A stretch of DNA of 28,767 nt from Suilimivivens sp045586385 (GCA_045586385.1 JAZNAE010000039.1:1-28767); one strand, 5' to 3'. Positions 1 to 8,796 are shown, numbered from the stretch's first letter. Numbers and translations are program-made. The notes: generated by a model not told the origin, from the letters alone.

Positions 1-1
1 G

Positions 2-577
2 ATTTTGGCAGACGGAACAGATATCCGTAAATATGACGTTGCAAAGTATCGTGATACGATTGGAACCGTATTTCAGGATTTCCAGATATTTGCGGGTAAT
101 GTGAAAGAAAATGTTATGCTTAATGTAGACGATGATTGTGATGAAGAACGTATTACACAGGCGCTTATCGATAGTGGACTTCTGAAGAGAATTAACCGTA
201 TGCCGGACGGACTTAATACGGAACTTACTACAGAATTTTCAAAAGAAGGTATTAACTTATCCGGAGGTGAGAGCCAGAAACTTGCCATCGCACGTGTATT
301 CTATAAAAATGCAGGTCTTATGATACTGGACGAACCATCCAGTGCACTGGATCCGATTGCAGAATACCAATTGAACCATGCGATGCTTTCGGCAACAAAG
401 GATAAAACAGTTATTTTTATTTCGCACAGATTGTCCACAACGCGAATTGCAGACCGTATTATTATGTTGGAAGACGGCTGCATTGTAGAGCAAGGAAGTC
501 ATGAAGAACTTCTTAGTAAAAACGGTAAGTATGCGCAGATGTGGAAAGTACAGGCAGGAGCATACATAGCAGTATAA
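2..577 (+). CDS. ABC transporter, ATP-binding domain, 5'-truncated by window edge
   Basis: This is the C-terminal part of an ABC exporter ATPase; the reading frame is open to the window edge, so the membrane domain and Walker A lie outside. Visible motifs in order are a Q-loop region (TVFQDFQIFAGNVKENV), the signature NLSGGESQKLAIARVF, Walker B with catalytic Glu and D-loop (LMILDEPSSALDP) and the H-loop (VIFISHRLSTTRIADRI). The HRLST switch and the short tail after it are typical of exporters with a fused membrane domain (lantibiotic, peptide or multidrug type). The lipoprotein gene begins 32 bases downstream on the same strand, so the two may be cotranscribed. The substrate cannot be told from this part. 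The TTG at 5 is not a real start. Confidence 0.9.
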   Translation: MLADGTDIRKYDVAKYRDTIGTVFQDFQIFAGNVKENVMLNVDDDCDEERITQALIDSGLLKRINRMPDGLNTELTTEFSKEGINLSGGESQKLAIARVFYKNAGLMILDEPSSALDPIAEYQLNHAMLSATKDKTVIFISHRLSTTRIADRIIMLEDGCIVEQGSHEELLSKNGKYAQMWKVQAGAYIAV

Positions 578-609
578 CGGTGATTATTCGAAAATAGAAG
601 GAGAAGACT

Positions 610-1629
610 ATGAAAAGAAGAATATCTGCAATAATTGTAGTAGTTGGACTTACCGTTTCCCTGTTGGTAGGGTGTGGACAAACAGAAAATACAGACATAC
701 AGGCGGCAGAGAGTGCACCGGCAGCAGAACAGACAGAAGCAATACCGGAAGTAACACCAAAAGAAACAGAAGAACCGGAACATACACACAATTATACAGA
801 GGAAATTACAACAGCGGCGTCTTGTGAAGGTGTTGGGCTGAAAACCTTTACGTGTGAATGTGGCGATACATACACAGAAGAAATAACTGCCACGGGACAT
901 ATTTTTGAAAACTATGCATCAAATGGAGATGCTACATATTTAGCAGACGGGACAGAAACAGCGACCTGCAACGGTTGTGAATTAACTGATACCAGAACAG
1001 TGGAAGGCAGCAAATTGGAATATACTTATACGGATATGGAAGCGACAATGTACGCACAGCAGACCGTAAATGTCCGTGACATTCCTTCAACAGACGGAAA
1101 TAAGGTAGGTAGCCTTTCTGCTAATGATGAAGTAAAAGTAACAGGACAGGCAGAGACAGGCTGGTATCGCATAGAGTATGATGGTGGTGTAGCCTATGTA
1201 TCTGATAGTTATTTAAGTGAAGATAAGGTAGAAGTAGTACAGGCAGCTAATGTCGGAAGCACAAATAATGCTTCATTACCGCCTTGTCCATATACATTGC
1301 ATACTTGGACGAGGGAAACATCGGCAGAAGGATGTCCTATGTTTGTTATCTATACACCATATACCAATATAGGAGATATAAGATGGGGATCGCCTACTCC
1401 TACACCCGATATTTTACAAGAAAATGCAAATGGTGATAGTATGATATGGGATGCCGTTTCAGACTTCGCAAATGCTCATGGTTGTGGTTTTCACTTCTTA
1501 TATCCTGTTACAAAAGTAGGAGATTATGCAGAAGGAACAATTTATAAATGTATAGCCAGTGCTCATTTTACTACCGGTGGTGCATGTCAGATTTTTGACG
1601 GGACATGTCAGGCAGGAACGGTTGATTAG
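610..1629 (+). CDS. Lipoprotein with Cys-rich repeats and bacterial SH3 domain
   Basis: This is a 339-residue predicted lipoprotein. The signal peptide ends in a lipobox with the acylated Cys at residue 22 (LLVGCG), followed by a Glu/Thr/Pro-rich linker. Residues about 58-135 hold two related segments with Cys pairs (TCECG and TCNGC) alternating with Gly-His/Glu-Gly turns, a type of repeat often seen in clostridial surface proteins. Residues about 148-205 are a bacterial SH3 domain (TVNVRDIPSTDGNKVGSL, then WYRIEYDGGVAYVSDSYL), which usually binds peptidoglycan. The C-terminal ~120 residues, with several Cys, are not recognised. The ATG is preceded by AAGGAG. The gene ends next to a nitroreductase fragment that lacks its own start, so this 3' end may be a recombination junction. 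The function is unknown beyond cell-wall attachment. Confidence 0.85.
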   Translation: MKRRISAIIVVVGLTVSLLVGCGQTENTDIQAAESAPAAEQTEAIPEVTPKETEEPEHTHNYTEEITTAASCEGVGLKTFTCECGDTYTEEITATGHIFENYASNGDATYLADGTETATCNGCELTDTRTVEGSKLEYTYTDMEATMYAQQTVNVRDIPSTDGNKVGSLSANDEVKVTGQAETGWYRIEYDGGVAYVSDSYLSEDKVEVVQAANVGSTNNASLPPCPYTLHTWTRETSAEGCPMFVIYTPYTNIGDIRWGSPTPTPDILQENANGDSMIWDAVSDFANAHGCGFHFLYPVTKVGDYAEGTIYKCIASAHFTTGGACQIFDGTCQAGTVD

Positions 1630-2093
1630 AATGTGCAGATGAAAAACTTCAAGCAATCATTAAGGCAGGAACTTATGCCGCTACAGGGATGGGTAAGCAG
1701 GCTCCGATTATTATTGCGGTAACGAACAAAGAACTGCGAGATAAAATTGCAGAGGAGAACCGTAAGATTGGTGGTTGGGGGGAAGGATTTGATCCCTTCT
1801 ACGGTGCTCCGGTTATTTTAATTGTATTAGCAGATAAAGCCGTTCCGACCTATCAATATGATGGATCCCTTGTACTCGGTAATCTTATGAATGCAGCAGA
1901 AAGCCTTGAAGTTGCCAGTATTTGGATTCATAGAGCTAAGGAAGAATTTGAGTCAGAATTTGGAAAGAAGATTCTGAGCGACCTTGGTATTGAAGGAAAC
2001 TATGAAGGTATCGGACACTGTGCCCTCGGTTATGCAGCAGAGCCGGCTAAGGCACCTTCACCGAGAAAAGAAAACTACGTTTATTATGTTTAA
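1626..2093 (+). pseudogene. Nitroreductase family protein lacking its N-terminus
   Basis: The frame encodes the central and C-terminal parts of an FMN-dependent nitroreductase. Family-like landmarks are KLQAIIKAGTYAATGMGKQAP just before and after the ATG at 1689, the dimer helix GNLMNAAESLEVASIW and the flavin-binding GIGHCALGYAAEP near the end. Family members are normally about 165-200 residues and start with an Arg-rich RxSxRxY flavin-phosphate segment. Here the frame is closed by TGA at 1623-1625 and that segment is missing. The homology runs upstream of the only ATG (1689), which has no ribosome binding site, to about 1632, beside the lipoprotein stop. I read this as a gene that lost about 30-40 N-terminal residues. 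An internally started 134-residue product is possible but unlikely to bind FMN normally. Confidence 0.72.
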
Positions 2094-2104
2094 GGAGGGT
2101 TACA

Positions 2105-4099
2105 ATGAAAATCTATGTTAATGTAAATGCGGGGTTTGACGGAAACGGTACAGCAGAAAGACCGTTTCGTCGTATCAATGAAGCAGCGAAAGTGGCACAG
2201 CCGGGAGATGAGGTGTTAGTGGCACCGGGAATTTACCGGGAGTATGTAGATCCGGTTCATGCAGGCCTTGAGGATGCAAGAATTACCTATAAGAGTACAG
2301 AGCCTCTCGGGGCAGTAATTACCGGAGCTGAGCAGGTGAAGAATTGGGAATTTTATGAAGCAAATGTTTGGGTATGCCGTATTGCAAACAGTCTTTTCGG
2401 TGGATACAATCCCTATACTACGTTTGTATATGGAGACTGGTATTTTGCTACCGCAGATAAGCATACCGGTTGCGTGTATTTAAATGACAAGGCTATGTAT
2501 GAAGCACAGTCTCTTGAAGCATGTATCAAAGGAGAAATCTATGAATGTAGCTGGGTACCGGAAGAATCTGTTTACAAATGGTACACCGAGCAGGATAAAG
2601 AAAAAGATGAGACAATTATCTATGCTAATTTCCAAGGGAAAAATCCCAACGAAGAAAATGTGGAAATTAATGTAAGACGCGAATGCTTTATGCCCTCCAA
2701 AACAGGAGTAAACTATATTACCGTCAGTGGTTTTCATATTAATAAAGCGGCAACCACATGGGCACCGCCGGCAGCATTTCAGGATGGCATGATAGGCCCC
2801 CATTGGAGTAAGGGATGGATTATTGAAGATTGTGAGATTTGGGGCAGCAAATGCGCCGGTATCTCTGTGGGAAAATATTTAGATCCGGATAACGACCATT
2901 ACTTTACCTATAAATACGTTAAGAGCCCTACTCAGATGGAAAGGGACGCCGTGTGCAAAGGACAATATCACGGATGGCTGAAGGAGAATATCGGAGGACA
3001 CATCATCCGCCGTAATAATATTCACCACTGCGAGCAGGGTGGTATTATTGGACGTATGGGTGGTGTATTCAGTATTATTGAGGATAATCACATCCACCAT
3101 ATTAACAATATGATGGAGCAGGGCGGTGCAGAAATTGCCGGTATTAAGATGCATGCAGCGATTGACGTGATTATGAGACGTAATCATATTCACCATTGTA
3201 CCATGGGCATCTGGTGTGACTGGGAGGCACAGGGAACCCGTCTTACACAGAATTTACTCCATGATAATCAGGCCCCTGCTTTTGCAAAGAAGCTTAAGGG
3301 AAGTATGATGTGCCAAGATATTTTTGTGGAAGTAAGTCATGGACCTACACTCATTGACCATAATATTATGCTTTCCGATGCAAGTCTCCGCTTTGCAACA
3401 CAGGGTGTAGCGATGGTACATAATCTGATCTGCGGTGCGCTTACGGACGTTGGCAGTGGCACGGGAACCCGTTATACCCCTTATCATATTCCGCATAGAA
3501 CAGAAGTAATGGGCTTTATGACATTCCTTCACGGGGACGACAGATTCTATAATAATATTTTCGTACAGAAATGGCCTTCAGAGGATATTATGATGATGCA
3601 TGATTCCGATGATGGATTTGACAGTGAAAACAGGCTGGTGGGAACCTGGATGTTTGATGAATATCCAACCTACGACGAATGGATATCCCAGTTTGATTTT
3701 ACAAAGCCTGCCAATATGAAAGGATTGGAGCCCGCTCATTTCGGTCATCTTCCGGTATGGACAGAGGGTAATGTATATCTTGGTGGCGCAAAAGCTTGCA
3801 AGAATGAAGTAAACGGACTTGTGATTGCAAATGACAGAAGTGATATAAAAGTAGAGCTTATGGAAAAAGACGGAAGCTATTATTTGGATACAAACGTTTA
3901 TGATTTCTTAGGTGACTTTACAAGCAGAATGATTCATACAGAAGTGCTTGGCAAAGCATTTGAGCCGGAGCAGAAATTTGAAAATCCGGATGGTACGGCA
4001 ATTCAGTTTGACGTAGATTATTTCGGAACACACAGAGGAATTGATGCGATACCCGGACCGTTTGCAAAAGCATGTGATTCCCAAAAAGCACTTGTATAA
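2105..4099 (+). CDS. GH120 beta-xylosidase (right-handed beta-helix)
   Basis: This is a 664-residue glycoside hydrolase of family GH120, expected to remove xylose from the non-reducing end of xylo-oligosaccharides. From memory it closely resembles XylC of Thermoanaerobacterium saccharolyticum. Shared stretches include ATTWAPPAAFQDGMIGPHWS (residues 216-235), EIAGIKMHAAIDV (343-355) and the catalytic segments. The nucleophile Asp of the DWEAQGTR motif is D372 (codon 3218-3220), and the acid/base Glu of DIFVEVSHGP is E409. The rest forms a right-handed beta-helix with asparagine/histidine ladders (NIHHC, NHIHHI, NHIHHC). There is no signal peptide, so it should act in the cytosol on imported oligomers. 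The start is set by a strong AAGGAGG ending 8 bases before the ATG. No xylan transporter or regulator lies beside it. Confidence 0.88.
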   Translation: MKIYVNVNAGFDGNGTAERPFRRINEAAKVAQPGDEVLVAPGIYREYVDPVHAGLEDARITYKSTEPLGAVITGAEQVKNWEFYEANVWVCRIANSLFGGYNPYTTFVYGDWYFATADKHTGCVYLNDKAMYEAQSLEACIKGEIYECSWVPEESVYKWYTEQDKEKDETIIYANFQGKNPNEENVEINVRRECFMPSKTGVNYITVSGFHINKAATTWAPPAAFQDGMIGPHWSKGWIIEDCEIWGSKCAGISVGKYLDPDNDHYFTYKYVKSPTQMERDAVCKGQYHGWLKENIGGHIIRRNNIHHCEQGGIIGRMGGVFSIIEDNHIHHINNMMEQGGAEIAGIKMHAAIDVIMRRNHIHHCTMGIWCDWEAQGTRLTQNLLHDNQAPAFAKKLKGSMMCQDIFVEVSHGPTLIDHNIMLSDASLRFATQGVAMVHNLICGALTDVGSGTGTRYTPYHIPHRTEVMGFMTFLHGDDRFYNNIFVQKWPSEDIMMMHDSDDGFDSENRLVGTWMFDEYPTYDEWISQFDFTKPANMKGLEPAHFGHLPVWTEGNVYLGGAKACKNEVNGLVIANDRSDIKVELMEKDGSYYLDTNVYDFLGDFTSRMIHTEVLGKAFEPEQKFENPDGTAIQFDVDYFGTHRGIDAIPGPFAKACDSQKALV

Positions 4100-4188
4100 A
4101 TCTGCGAAAATTCTCGAAAATTTCGTCAATATTTTATTGCAAAGCCATGTTATTTATGGTAAATTTAATATATAGGACAAAAGTACTT

Positions 4189-4223
4189 AAAAGCATACCT
4201 TTATAATAAGAGTATGCTTTTTT
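4189..4223 (+). terminator. Rho-independent terminator after the GH120 gene
   Basis: A 10-bp stem AAAAGCATAC (4189-4198) pairs with GTATGCTTTT (4212-4221), followed by a run of T. The A-run on the 5' side could let it work in both directions. It separates the xylosidase gene from the c-di-GMP gene. Confidence 0.8.
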
Positions 4224-4249
4224 GTTAACTGCAAAAGGTGGCATTTACT

Positions 4250-5503
4250 ATGGAAATATTCGACAGTTTAACAGGTTTATACAGTAAAAAAGGTTTTTCT
4301 TATAAAGCACAGGAAACTTTGGAATCCGATAGCGAAACAAGTTATCAGATTGTCTATTCTGATATCAAACATTTGAAATTGGTGAATGATTTATACGGTA
4401 TTTCGGAAGGAGATAAACTGATACAGAAAATCGGTAATGCATTAAAAGAAAGTAATACGCCCGGTGCCGTTTATGCAAGATTGGACGGGGACCAGTTTGC
4501 CACATTGGTATCAAAGGAGAATGCCGGTGCAATTATTGACTTATTAATAAAAACCGAGTTTTGTGTAGATGCCTGCAAGTCCTATAAGGTACATATTGAT
4601 GTAGGTGTTTACGAGATAGAAGACCGGTCCGTGCCGATTACCATTATGTGCGACAGAGCAAAGATGGCACTGAATACCATTAAGGAAGATGCTTTCAAAC
4701 AGGTTGCTTATTACAGCGACACGATTCGTGAACAAATGTTAAAAGAGCAGATGATGTTCGGTGAGATGCACAGGGCAATTAAAGATAGGGAAATGATTAT
4801 TTATTTGCAAGGTTTGTACGATGCAAATGAAAAATTGGTCGGTGCAGAGGCTTTGGTCAGATGGGCACATCCGGAAAAAGGAATTTTATCTGCCGGAGAG
4901 TTTGTAGGTGTATTGGAAAACAATGGACTCATTGTCAGTTTAGACCAATATGTTTGGGAACTTGCCTGCCAGCAGTTACAAAAATGGCAGCAGGAAGGAA
5001 AAAGAGATTTATTTCTTGCAGTGAATATTTCCGCAAAAGATTTTGATATCATTGATGTGTGTGAAGTACTTACAGGCTTAGTGAACAAATATGGAATTAA
5101 TCCGGAAAAATTAAGGCTGGAAATCACAGAGACGGCACTTATGACAAGTGTGGATAATACCATTAAAGTGATTGAAAAACTCAGGGAAAACGGGTTTATA
5201 GTGGAGATTGACGATTTCGGAAGCGGATATTCCTCCCTTAATATGCTTAAGGATATTGTTGTCGATGTTGTGAAATTGGATATGAAATTCTTGCGTAAAT
5301 GCAAGGATGAAGAAAGAAGTAAAACCATATTGCAAATGATGGTTGATTTGGTAAAGAAACTGGATATGCAGGTAATAGTTGAAGGCGTGGAAACGCAGGA
5401 GCAGCTTGAATTTTTGAAGTCATACAATTGTGATGTATTCCAAGGATATTTACTTATGCGGCCGATGGATGTGGAGAACTTTGAAAAAATGTATTTCAAC
5501 TAA
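4250..5503 (+). CDS. c-di-GMP phosphodiesterase (EAL) with degenerate GGDEF domain
   Basis: This is a 417-residue soluble protein with an N-terminal GGDEF domain and a C-terminal EAL domain. The GGDEF domain keeps the opening FDSLTGLYSKKGF, but its active-site motif is RLDGDQF instead of GG(D/E)EF, so cyclase activity is unlikely; it may bind GTP or serve in dimerisation. The EAL domain looks complete: EALVRW (residues 200-205), NIS, EITETAL, IDDFGSGYSSL (DD near 321), VKLD, VEGVET and FQGY. It should hydrolyse c-di-GMP to pGpG. An in-frame GTG lies at 4238, but AAAGGTGG at 4234-4241 is correctly spaced only for the ATG at 4250. There is no membrane segment or sensor domain. The nearby cheY and the PilZ gene at 9739 suggest control of motility or adhesion. 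Confidence 0.9.
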   Translation: MEIFDSLTGLYSKKGFSYKAQETLESDSETSYQIVYSDIKHLKLVNDLYGISEGDKLIQKIGNALKESNTPGAVYARLDGDQFATLVSKENAGAIIDLLIKTEFCVDACKSYKVHIDVGVYEIEDRSVPITIMCDRAKMALNTIKEDAFKQVAYYSDTIREQMLKEQMMFGEMHRAIKDREMIIYLQGLYDANEKLVGAEALVRWAHPEKGILSAGEFVGVLENNGLIVSLDQYVWELACQQLQKWQQEGKRDLFLAVNISAKDFDIIDVCEVLTGLVNKYGINPEKLRLEITETALMTSVDNTIKVIEKLRENGFIVEIDDFGSGYSSLNMLKDIVVDVVKLDMKFLRKCKDEERSKTILQMMVDLVKKLDMQVIVEGVETQEQLEFLKSYNCDVFQGYLLMRPMDVENFEKMYFN

Positions 5504-5575
5504 TGAGTAACCCGGAAATAAATTTGTGCGAAATTATATAAAGGAAATCAGAATTGCGTAGAAAATTGTTGATTT

Positions 5576-5603
5576 TTAACAAAAAATGTGCTAAATTTAA
5601 TAT
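5576..5603 (+). promoter_or_regulatory. Candidate promoter of cheY
   Basis: TTAACA (5576-5581) and TAATAT (5598-5603) lie 16 bases apart, about 70 bases before the cheY start. The -10 part sits in a 14-base stretch, TAAATTTAATATAT (5592-5605), that also occurs at 4160-4173 before the EAL gene. Confidence 0.45.
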
Positions 5604-5671
5604 ATGAATGCAAAGGTATTTGAGAAAAATGCCGACGTGATAGCGTTAATAAACATGACAGGAGATGTGCT

Positions 5672-6034
5672 ATGGCAAAAAATATTTTGATTGTTGATGA
5701 CGCAGCTTTTATGAGAATGATGATTAAAGACATTCTTACCAAGAATGGTTATAATGTAGTCGGAGAAGCAGAAAACGGGTTAGTAGCTGCCGCAAAATAT
5801 AAAGAACTTAGCCCGGATCTTGTTTTGATGGATATTACAATGCCGGAGGTCGACGGTATTCAAGCATTGAAGAATATTCGTGCAGAAGACAGTAGTGCAA
5901 CCGTCATTATGTGTTCCGCTATGGGGCAGCAGGCCATGGTTATTGAATCGATTCAGGCGGGAGCAAAGGACTTTATTGTAAAACCTTTCCAACCGGACAG
6001 AGTAATTGAGGCTGTGAAGAAAGTTATCGGTTAA
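5672..6034 (+). CDS. cheY: CheY-type response regulator
   Basis: This is a 120-residue single receiver domain without an output domain. The acidic pocket is D9-D10, the phosphorylated Asp is D54 (LVLMDITMP), the switch Ser is S82 (MCSAMGQQAM) and the conserved Lys is K104 (FIVKPFQP). The CSAMGQQAMVIE and GAKDFIVKPFQP stretches closely resemble CheY of Thermotoga maritima as I remember it, so it most likely binds the flagellar switch protein FliM when phosphorylated by CheA. No chemotaxis or flagellar genes lie beside it, so it is an isolated cheY. The start has GGAGATG-type purines 6-10 bases ahead. A strong terminator follows, so it is probably transcribed alone. Confidence 0.9.
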   Translation: MAKNILIVDDAAFMRMMIKDILTKNGYNVVGEAENGLVAAAKYKELSPDLVLMDITMPEVDGIQALKNIRAEDSSATVIMCSAMGQQAMVIESIQAGAKDFIVKPFQPDRVIEAVKKVIG

Positions 6035-6061
6035 TAAAAAAGTAAATATGATAAATGAAAG

Positions 6062-6099
6062 GGCTGTATCATTATTATAATGATGCAGCCTGTATTTTT
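6062..6099 (+). terminator. Rho-independent terminator after cheY
   Basis: A 12-bp stem, GGCTGTATCATT (6062-6073) with AATGATGCAGCC (6079-6090), contains one T-G wobble. The loop has 5 bases and a T-run ends at 6099. Confidence 0.85.
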
Positions 6100-6185
6100 G
6101 TGCCTAAAAAAAGACATACTAAGCAAGAGTTTAACAGGTCTTTCTATATAATAAGTGTCGATGAAAGGACGGAATATAAGATAGT

Positions 6186-8180
6186 ATGGAAAATCATTTA
6201 AAGAATCAGACAAGTCCTTATTTATTACAGCATGCAGATAATCCGGTAAATTGGTATCCTTGGTGTAAAGAAGCATTTGAAAGAGCAAAAACAGAAGATA
6301 AGCCGATATTTTTGAGTATTGGTTACAGTACCTGCCATTGGTGTCATGTAATGGCACATGAAAGTTTTGAGGATGAACAGGTAGCGGAAATCTTAAATAA
6401 AAATTTCATAGCGATAAAGGTTGATAAAGAAGAAAGACCCGACATAGACAGTATTTATATGTCGGTTTGTCAGGCGTTTACAGGAAGCGGCGGGTGGCCG
6501 ACTACAATTTTTATGACAGCTGATCAGAAGCCTTTTTTTGCAGGAACATATTTTCCAAGGACAACTCATAAAGGGCATATAGGACTGACAGAACTCCTTG
6601 AGTTAATTTATAATGCGTGGGAAACTGATAGGGAAGAGTTGATAAATTCAGCAGATGAAATCATATCTTTTCTTGATAGACAGCTTATGGAGAAGTCGGA
6701 AACAATTACATCAAATGCATCAAAAAACGATGAGACGCAAAGTCGTACGGATATAGAACTATTACATTTTGCTTTTAGAATTTATGAACGGACGTTTGAT
6801 GCGAAGTACGGTGGGTTCGGAAATGCACCAAAGTTTCCCGCACCGCATAATCTGTTATTTTTAATGCAGTATTTTGAAAAATCCGGCAGTGAGAAAGCCT
6901 TAGAAATGGTAGAGAAAACTTTATTGCAAATGTACCGAGGAGGAATATTTGACCACATTGGAGGAGGGTTTTGCAGATATTCTACAGACCGTTATTTCTT
7001 AGTACCTCATTTTGAAAAAATGTTGTATGATAATGCTTTGCTGCTACTTGCATATTGTAAGGCATACCAACTTACAAAAAAAGATATTTATCGCGAAATA
7101 GCAAAAAAAACAGGAAACTATATTTTGCGGGAAATGACATCTTGTGAGGGAGGTTTTTTCAGTGCACAGGATGCCGACAGCGAAGGAGTGGAAGGAAAAT
7201 ATTATTTGTTTGAGGAGACAGAGATTATTCACATTTTAGGTAAAAAAGAGGGGGAGAAATTTAACAGCTATTTTGATATTACAAAAAAGGGCAATTTTGA
7301 AGAGAAAAATATACCAAATTTATTGAGAAATGAAGATAGTGGAAAAGACAATTCGTTGCAAGAGCCGACAGAGGAGCAGAGAGAGATTGTTTATGACTAT
7401 CGCCAAAAAAGATATGAATTACACAAGGATGATAAAATACTGACGTCCTGGAACGGGCTTATGATTACGGCACTGTGCCATTTATATCGTGTTACAAAAG
7501 ACAGAACTTATCTGGAGGCAGCAAAAAACGCACAGGAATTTATAGGGAACAAGCTGTGCAAAGACAATACATTATATGTCAGCTATAGAGAAGGAAAGCA
7601 TAGTCAAAAAGGGTTTTTGGATGATTATGCAAATGCAATTTTGGCACTTCTTGCCTTATATGAAGCCACATTGGATATATTTTACTTTCAAAAAGCGAAG
7701 ATTTTTTGTGAAAAAGTACTTTCAGATTTTTATGATGAGAAACAGAGTGGATTTTATTTATATGGTGAAGAAAATGAGCAGCTAATTATGCGTCCAAAAG
7801 AAATCTATGACGGTGCTATTCCCAGCGGAAATTCGGTTATGGCTTATAATCTTGTACGATTATCTATTCTTACGGGGGAAAAGCGATACGAGAGTTTAGC
7901 AGAACAACAGCTGCAATTTATGAGTATGCAGGCAAAAGAATATCCTGCCGGGTATGCAATGTTTCTTATGGCATTGTCTGATTATTATGAATGGCCGGAG
8001 AAAATTACAATTGTAGCAAAAAGTGGGTGGGAACCGGCAGATTTAGCCTGTCGGATTTCATTAAGTACTGTTCTTAATATTTTATCAAATCCGACAGAGG
8101 AATACCCGCTTAAAAATAACAGTACCACTTTTTACGTATGCAAAGGGAATAATTGTAAGGCTCCGACAAATGAACTATAA
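6186..8180 (+). CDS. DUF255 thioredoxin-fold protein (YyaL/SPATA20 family)
   Basis: This is a 664-residue protein of the widely conserved YyaL family (human SPATA20). The N-terminal ~170 residues are a thioredoxin-like DUF255 domain with the CHWC active-site pair at C50/C53 and typical flanks (NPVNWYPW, FLSIGYSTCHWCHVM, GGWPTTIFM, GTYFP). The rest is an (alpha/alpha)6-barrel like N-acylglucosamine 2-epimerases and six-hairpin glycosidases, with GGGFCRYSTD, VPHFEKMLYDNALLL and FFSAQDADSEG. The exact reaction in bacteria is not established to my knowledge. Length agrees with the family, so the gene looks intact. The ATG is the first possible start after an in-frame TAA at 6177; the only purine-rich site (AAAGGA near 6165) is unusually far away. 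A TATAAT at 6147-6152 may belong to its promoter. Confidence 0.88.
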   Translation: MENHLKNQTSPYLLQHADNPVNWYPWCKEAFERAKTEDKPIFLSIGYSTCHWCHVMAHESFEDEQVAEILNKNFIAIKVDKEERPDIDSIYMSVCQAFTGSGGWPTTIFMTADQKPFFAGTYFPRTTHKGHIGLTELLELIYNAWETDREELINSADEIISFLDRQLMEKSETITSNASKNDETQSRTDIELLHFAFRIYERTFDAKYGGFGNAPKFPAPHNLLFLMQYFEKSGSEKALEMVEKTLLQMYRGGIFDHIGGGFCRYSTDRYFLVPHFEKMLYDNALLLLAYCKAYQLTKKDIYREIAKKTGNYILREMTSCEGGFFSAQDADSEGVEGKYYLFEETEIIHILGKKEGEKFNSYFDITKKGNFEEKNIPNLLRNEDSGKDNSLQEPTEEQREIVYDYRQKRYELHKDDKILTSWNGLMITALCHLYRVTKDRTYLEAAKNAQEFIGNKLCKDNTLYVSYREGKHSQKGFLDDYANAILALLALYEATLDIFYFQKAKIFCEKVLSDFYDEKQSGFYLYGEENEQLIMRPKEIYDGAIPSGNSVMAYNLVRLSILTGEKRYESLAEQQLQFMSMQAKEYPAGYAMFLMALSDYYEWPEKITIVAKSGWEPADLACRISLSTVLNILSNPTEEYPLKNNSTTFYVCKGNNCKAPTNEL

Positions 8181-8273
8181 CGATATTAGAATATAAAAGG
8201 CCATTTTTTGAAATAATAAGGGAAAAGGAATGTTAAAAATTGATAATAACTTATAGAAATAACGGAGGGAATT

Positions 8274-8708
8274 ATGGAGTATACCGATACAATAAAACTT
8301 TTGAAGGAATGCGATGCCGGGACTAAGATGGCGGTATCTTCTATTGATGAAGTACTGGAAAGTGTCAGTGATTCAAAAATGAAAAACTTACTTCAGGAAA
8401 GTAAAAATCACCACGAAAAGTTGGAAAATGAAATTTGTGAATTGCTTGACAGCCACGGAGCAGGACAAAAAGATCCAAGTCCTATTGCAAAGGGGATGTC
8501 ATGGATGAAAACCAATATGAAAATGAGTATAGATAACAGCGATGCTACAGTGGCAGATTTGATTACGGATGGTTGCAATATGGGTGTAAAAACGTTAAAC
8601 AGATATTTAAACCAGTATGAAAACGCTGACAGCAAATCAAAACAGATTTGCGGGAAGCTAATATCAATAGAAGAAGAACTGTGCAAGGAACTGAAAGAGT
8701 ATTTATAA
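8274..8708 (+). CDS. Ferritin-like helical-bundle protein (DUF2383-like)
   Basis: This 144-residue, all-helical protein has no signal peptide. The pattern of four amphipathic helices, with ESKNHHEKLENEICELLDSHG (about residues 42-62) and TDGCNMGVKTLNRYLNQYENAD (about 97-118), resembles DUF2383/PA2169-type proteins. These have a ferritin-like fold but not always the metal ligands. A good CGGAGGG precedes the ATG. It stands alone between the YyaL-family gene and a membrane protein gene. The family is a moderate-confidence guess and the function is unknown; the His/Glu content would allow metal binding, but no complete diiron motif is visible. Confidence 0.6.
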   Translation: MEYTDTIKLLKECDAGTKMAVSSIDEVLESVSDSKMKNLLQESKNHHEKLENEICELLDSHGAGQKDPSPIAKGMSWMKTNMKMSIDNSDATVADLITDGCNMGVKTLNRYLNQYENADSKSKQICGKLISIEEELCKELKEYL

Positions 8709-8738
8709 AAATTTAATAACTGTGTAATAGTAATATTA

Positions 8739-8767
8739 TTGACAATACAGTTTGTTTTAAAGAGAAT
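8739..8767 (+). promoter_or_regulatory. Candidate promoter before the membrane protein gene
   Basis: A perfect -35 TTGACA (8739-8744) is followed 17 bases later by GAGAAT (8762-8767), which matches the -10 consensus at 4 of 6 positions. It lies 30 bases before the GTG start at 8797. Confidence 0.45.
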
Positions 8768-8796
8768 AAATATAAATATGATATTGGAGAAATAAA

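Noticed and set aside
499..900. Cys- and Phe-rich minus-strand open frame
   Set aside because: It opposes the well-supported lipoprotein gene and its composition is a mirror of the repeat-rich coding strand.
4801..5499. Long minus-strand open frame of 232 residues
   Set aside because: It is a shadow of the EAL gene: Ser/Thr-rich composition, no motif and no ribosome site.
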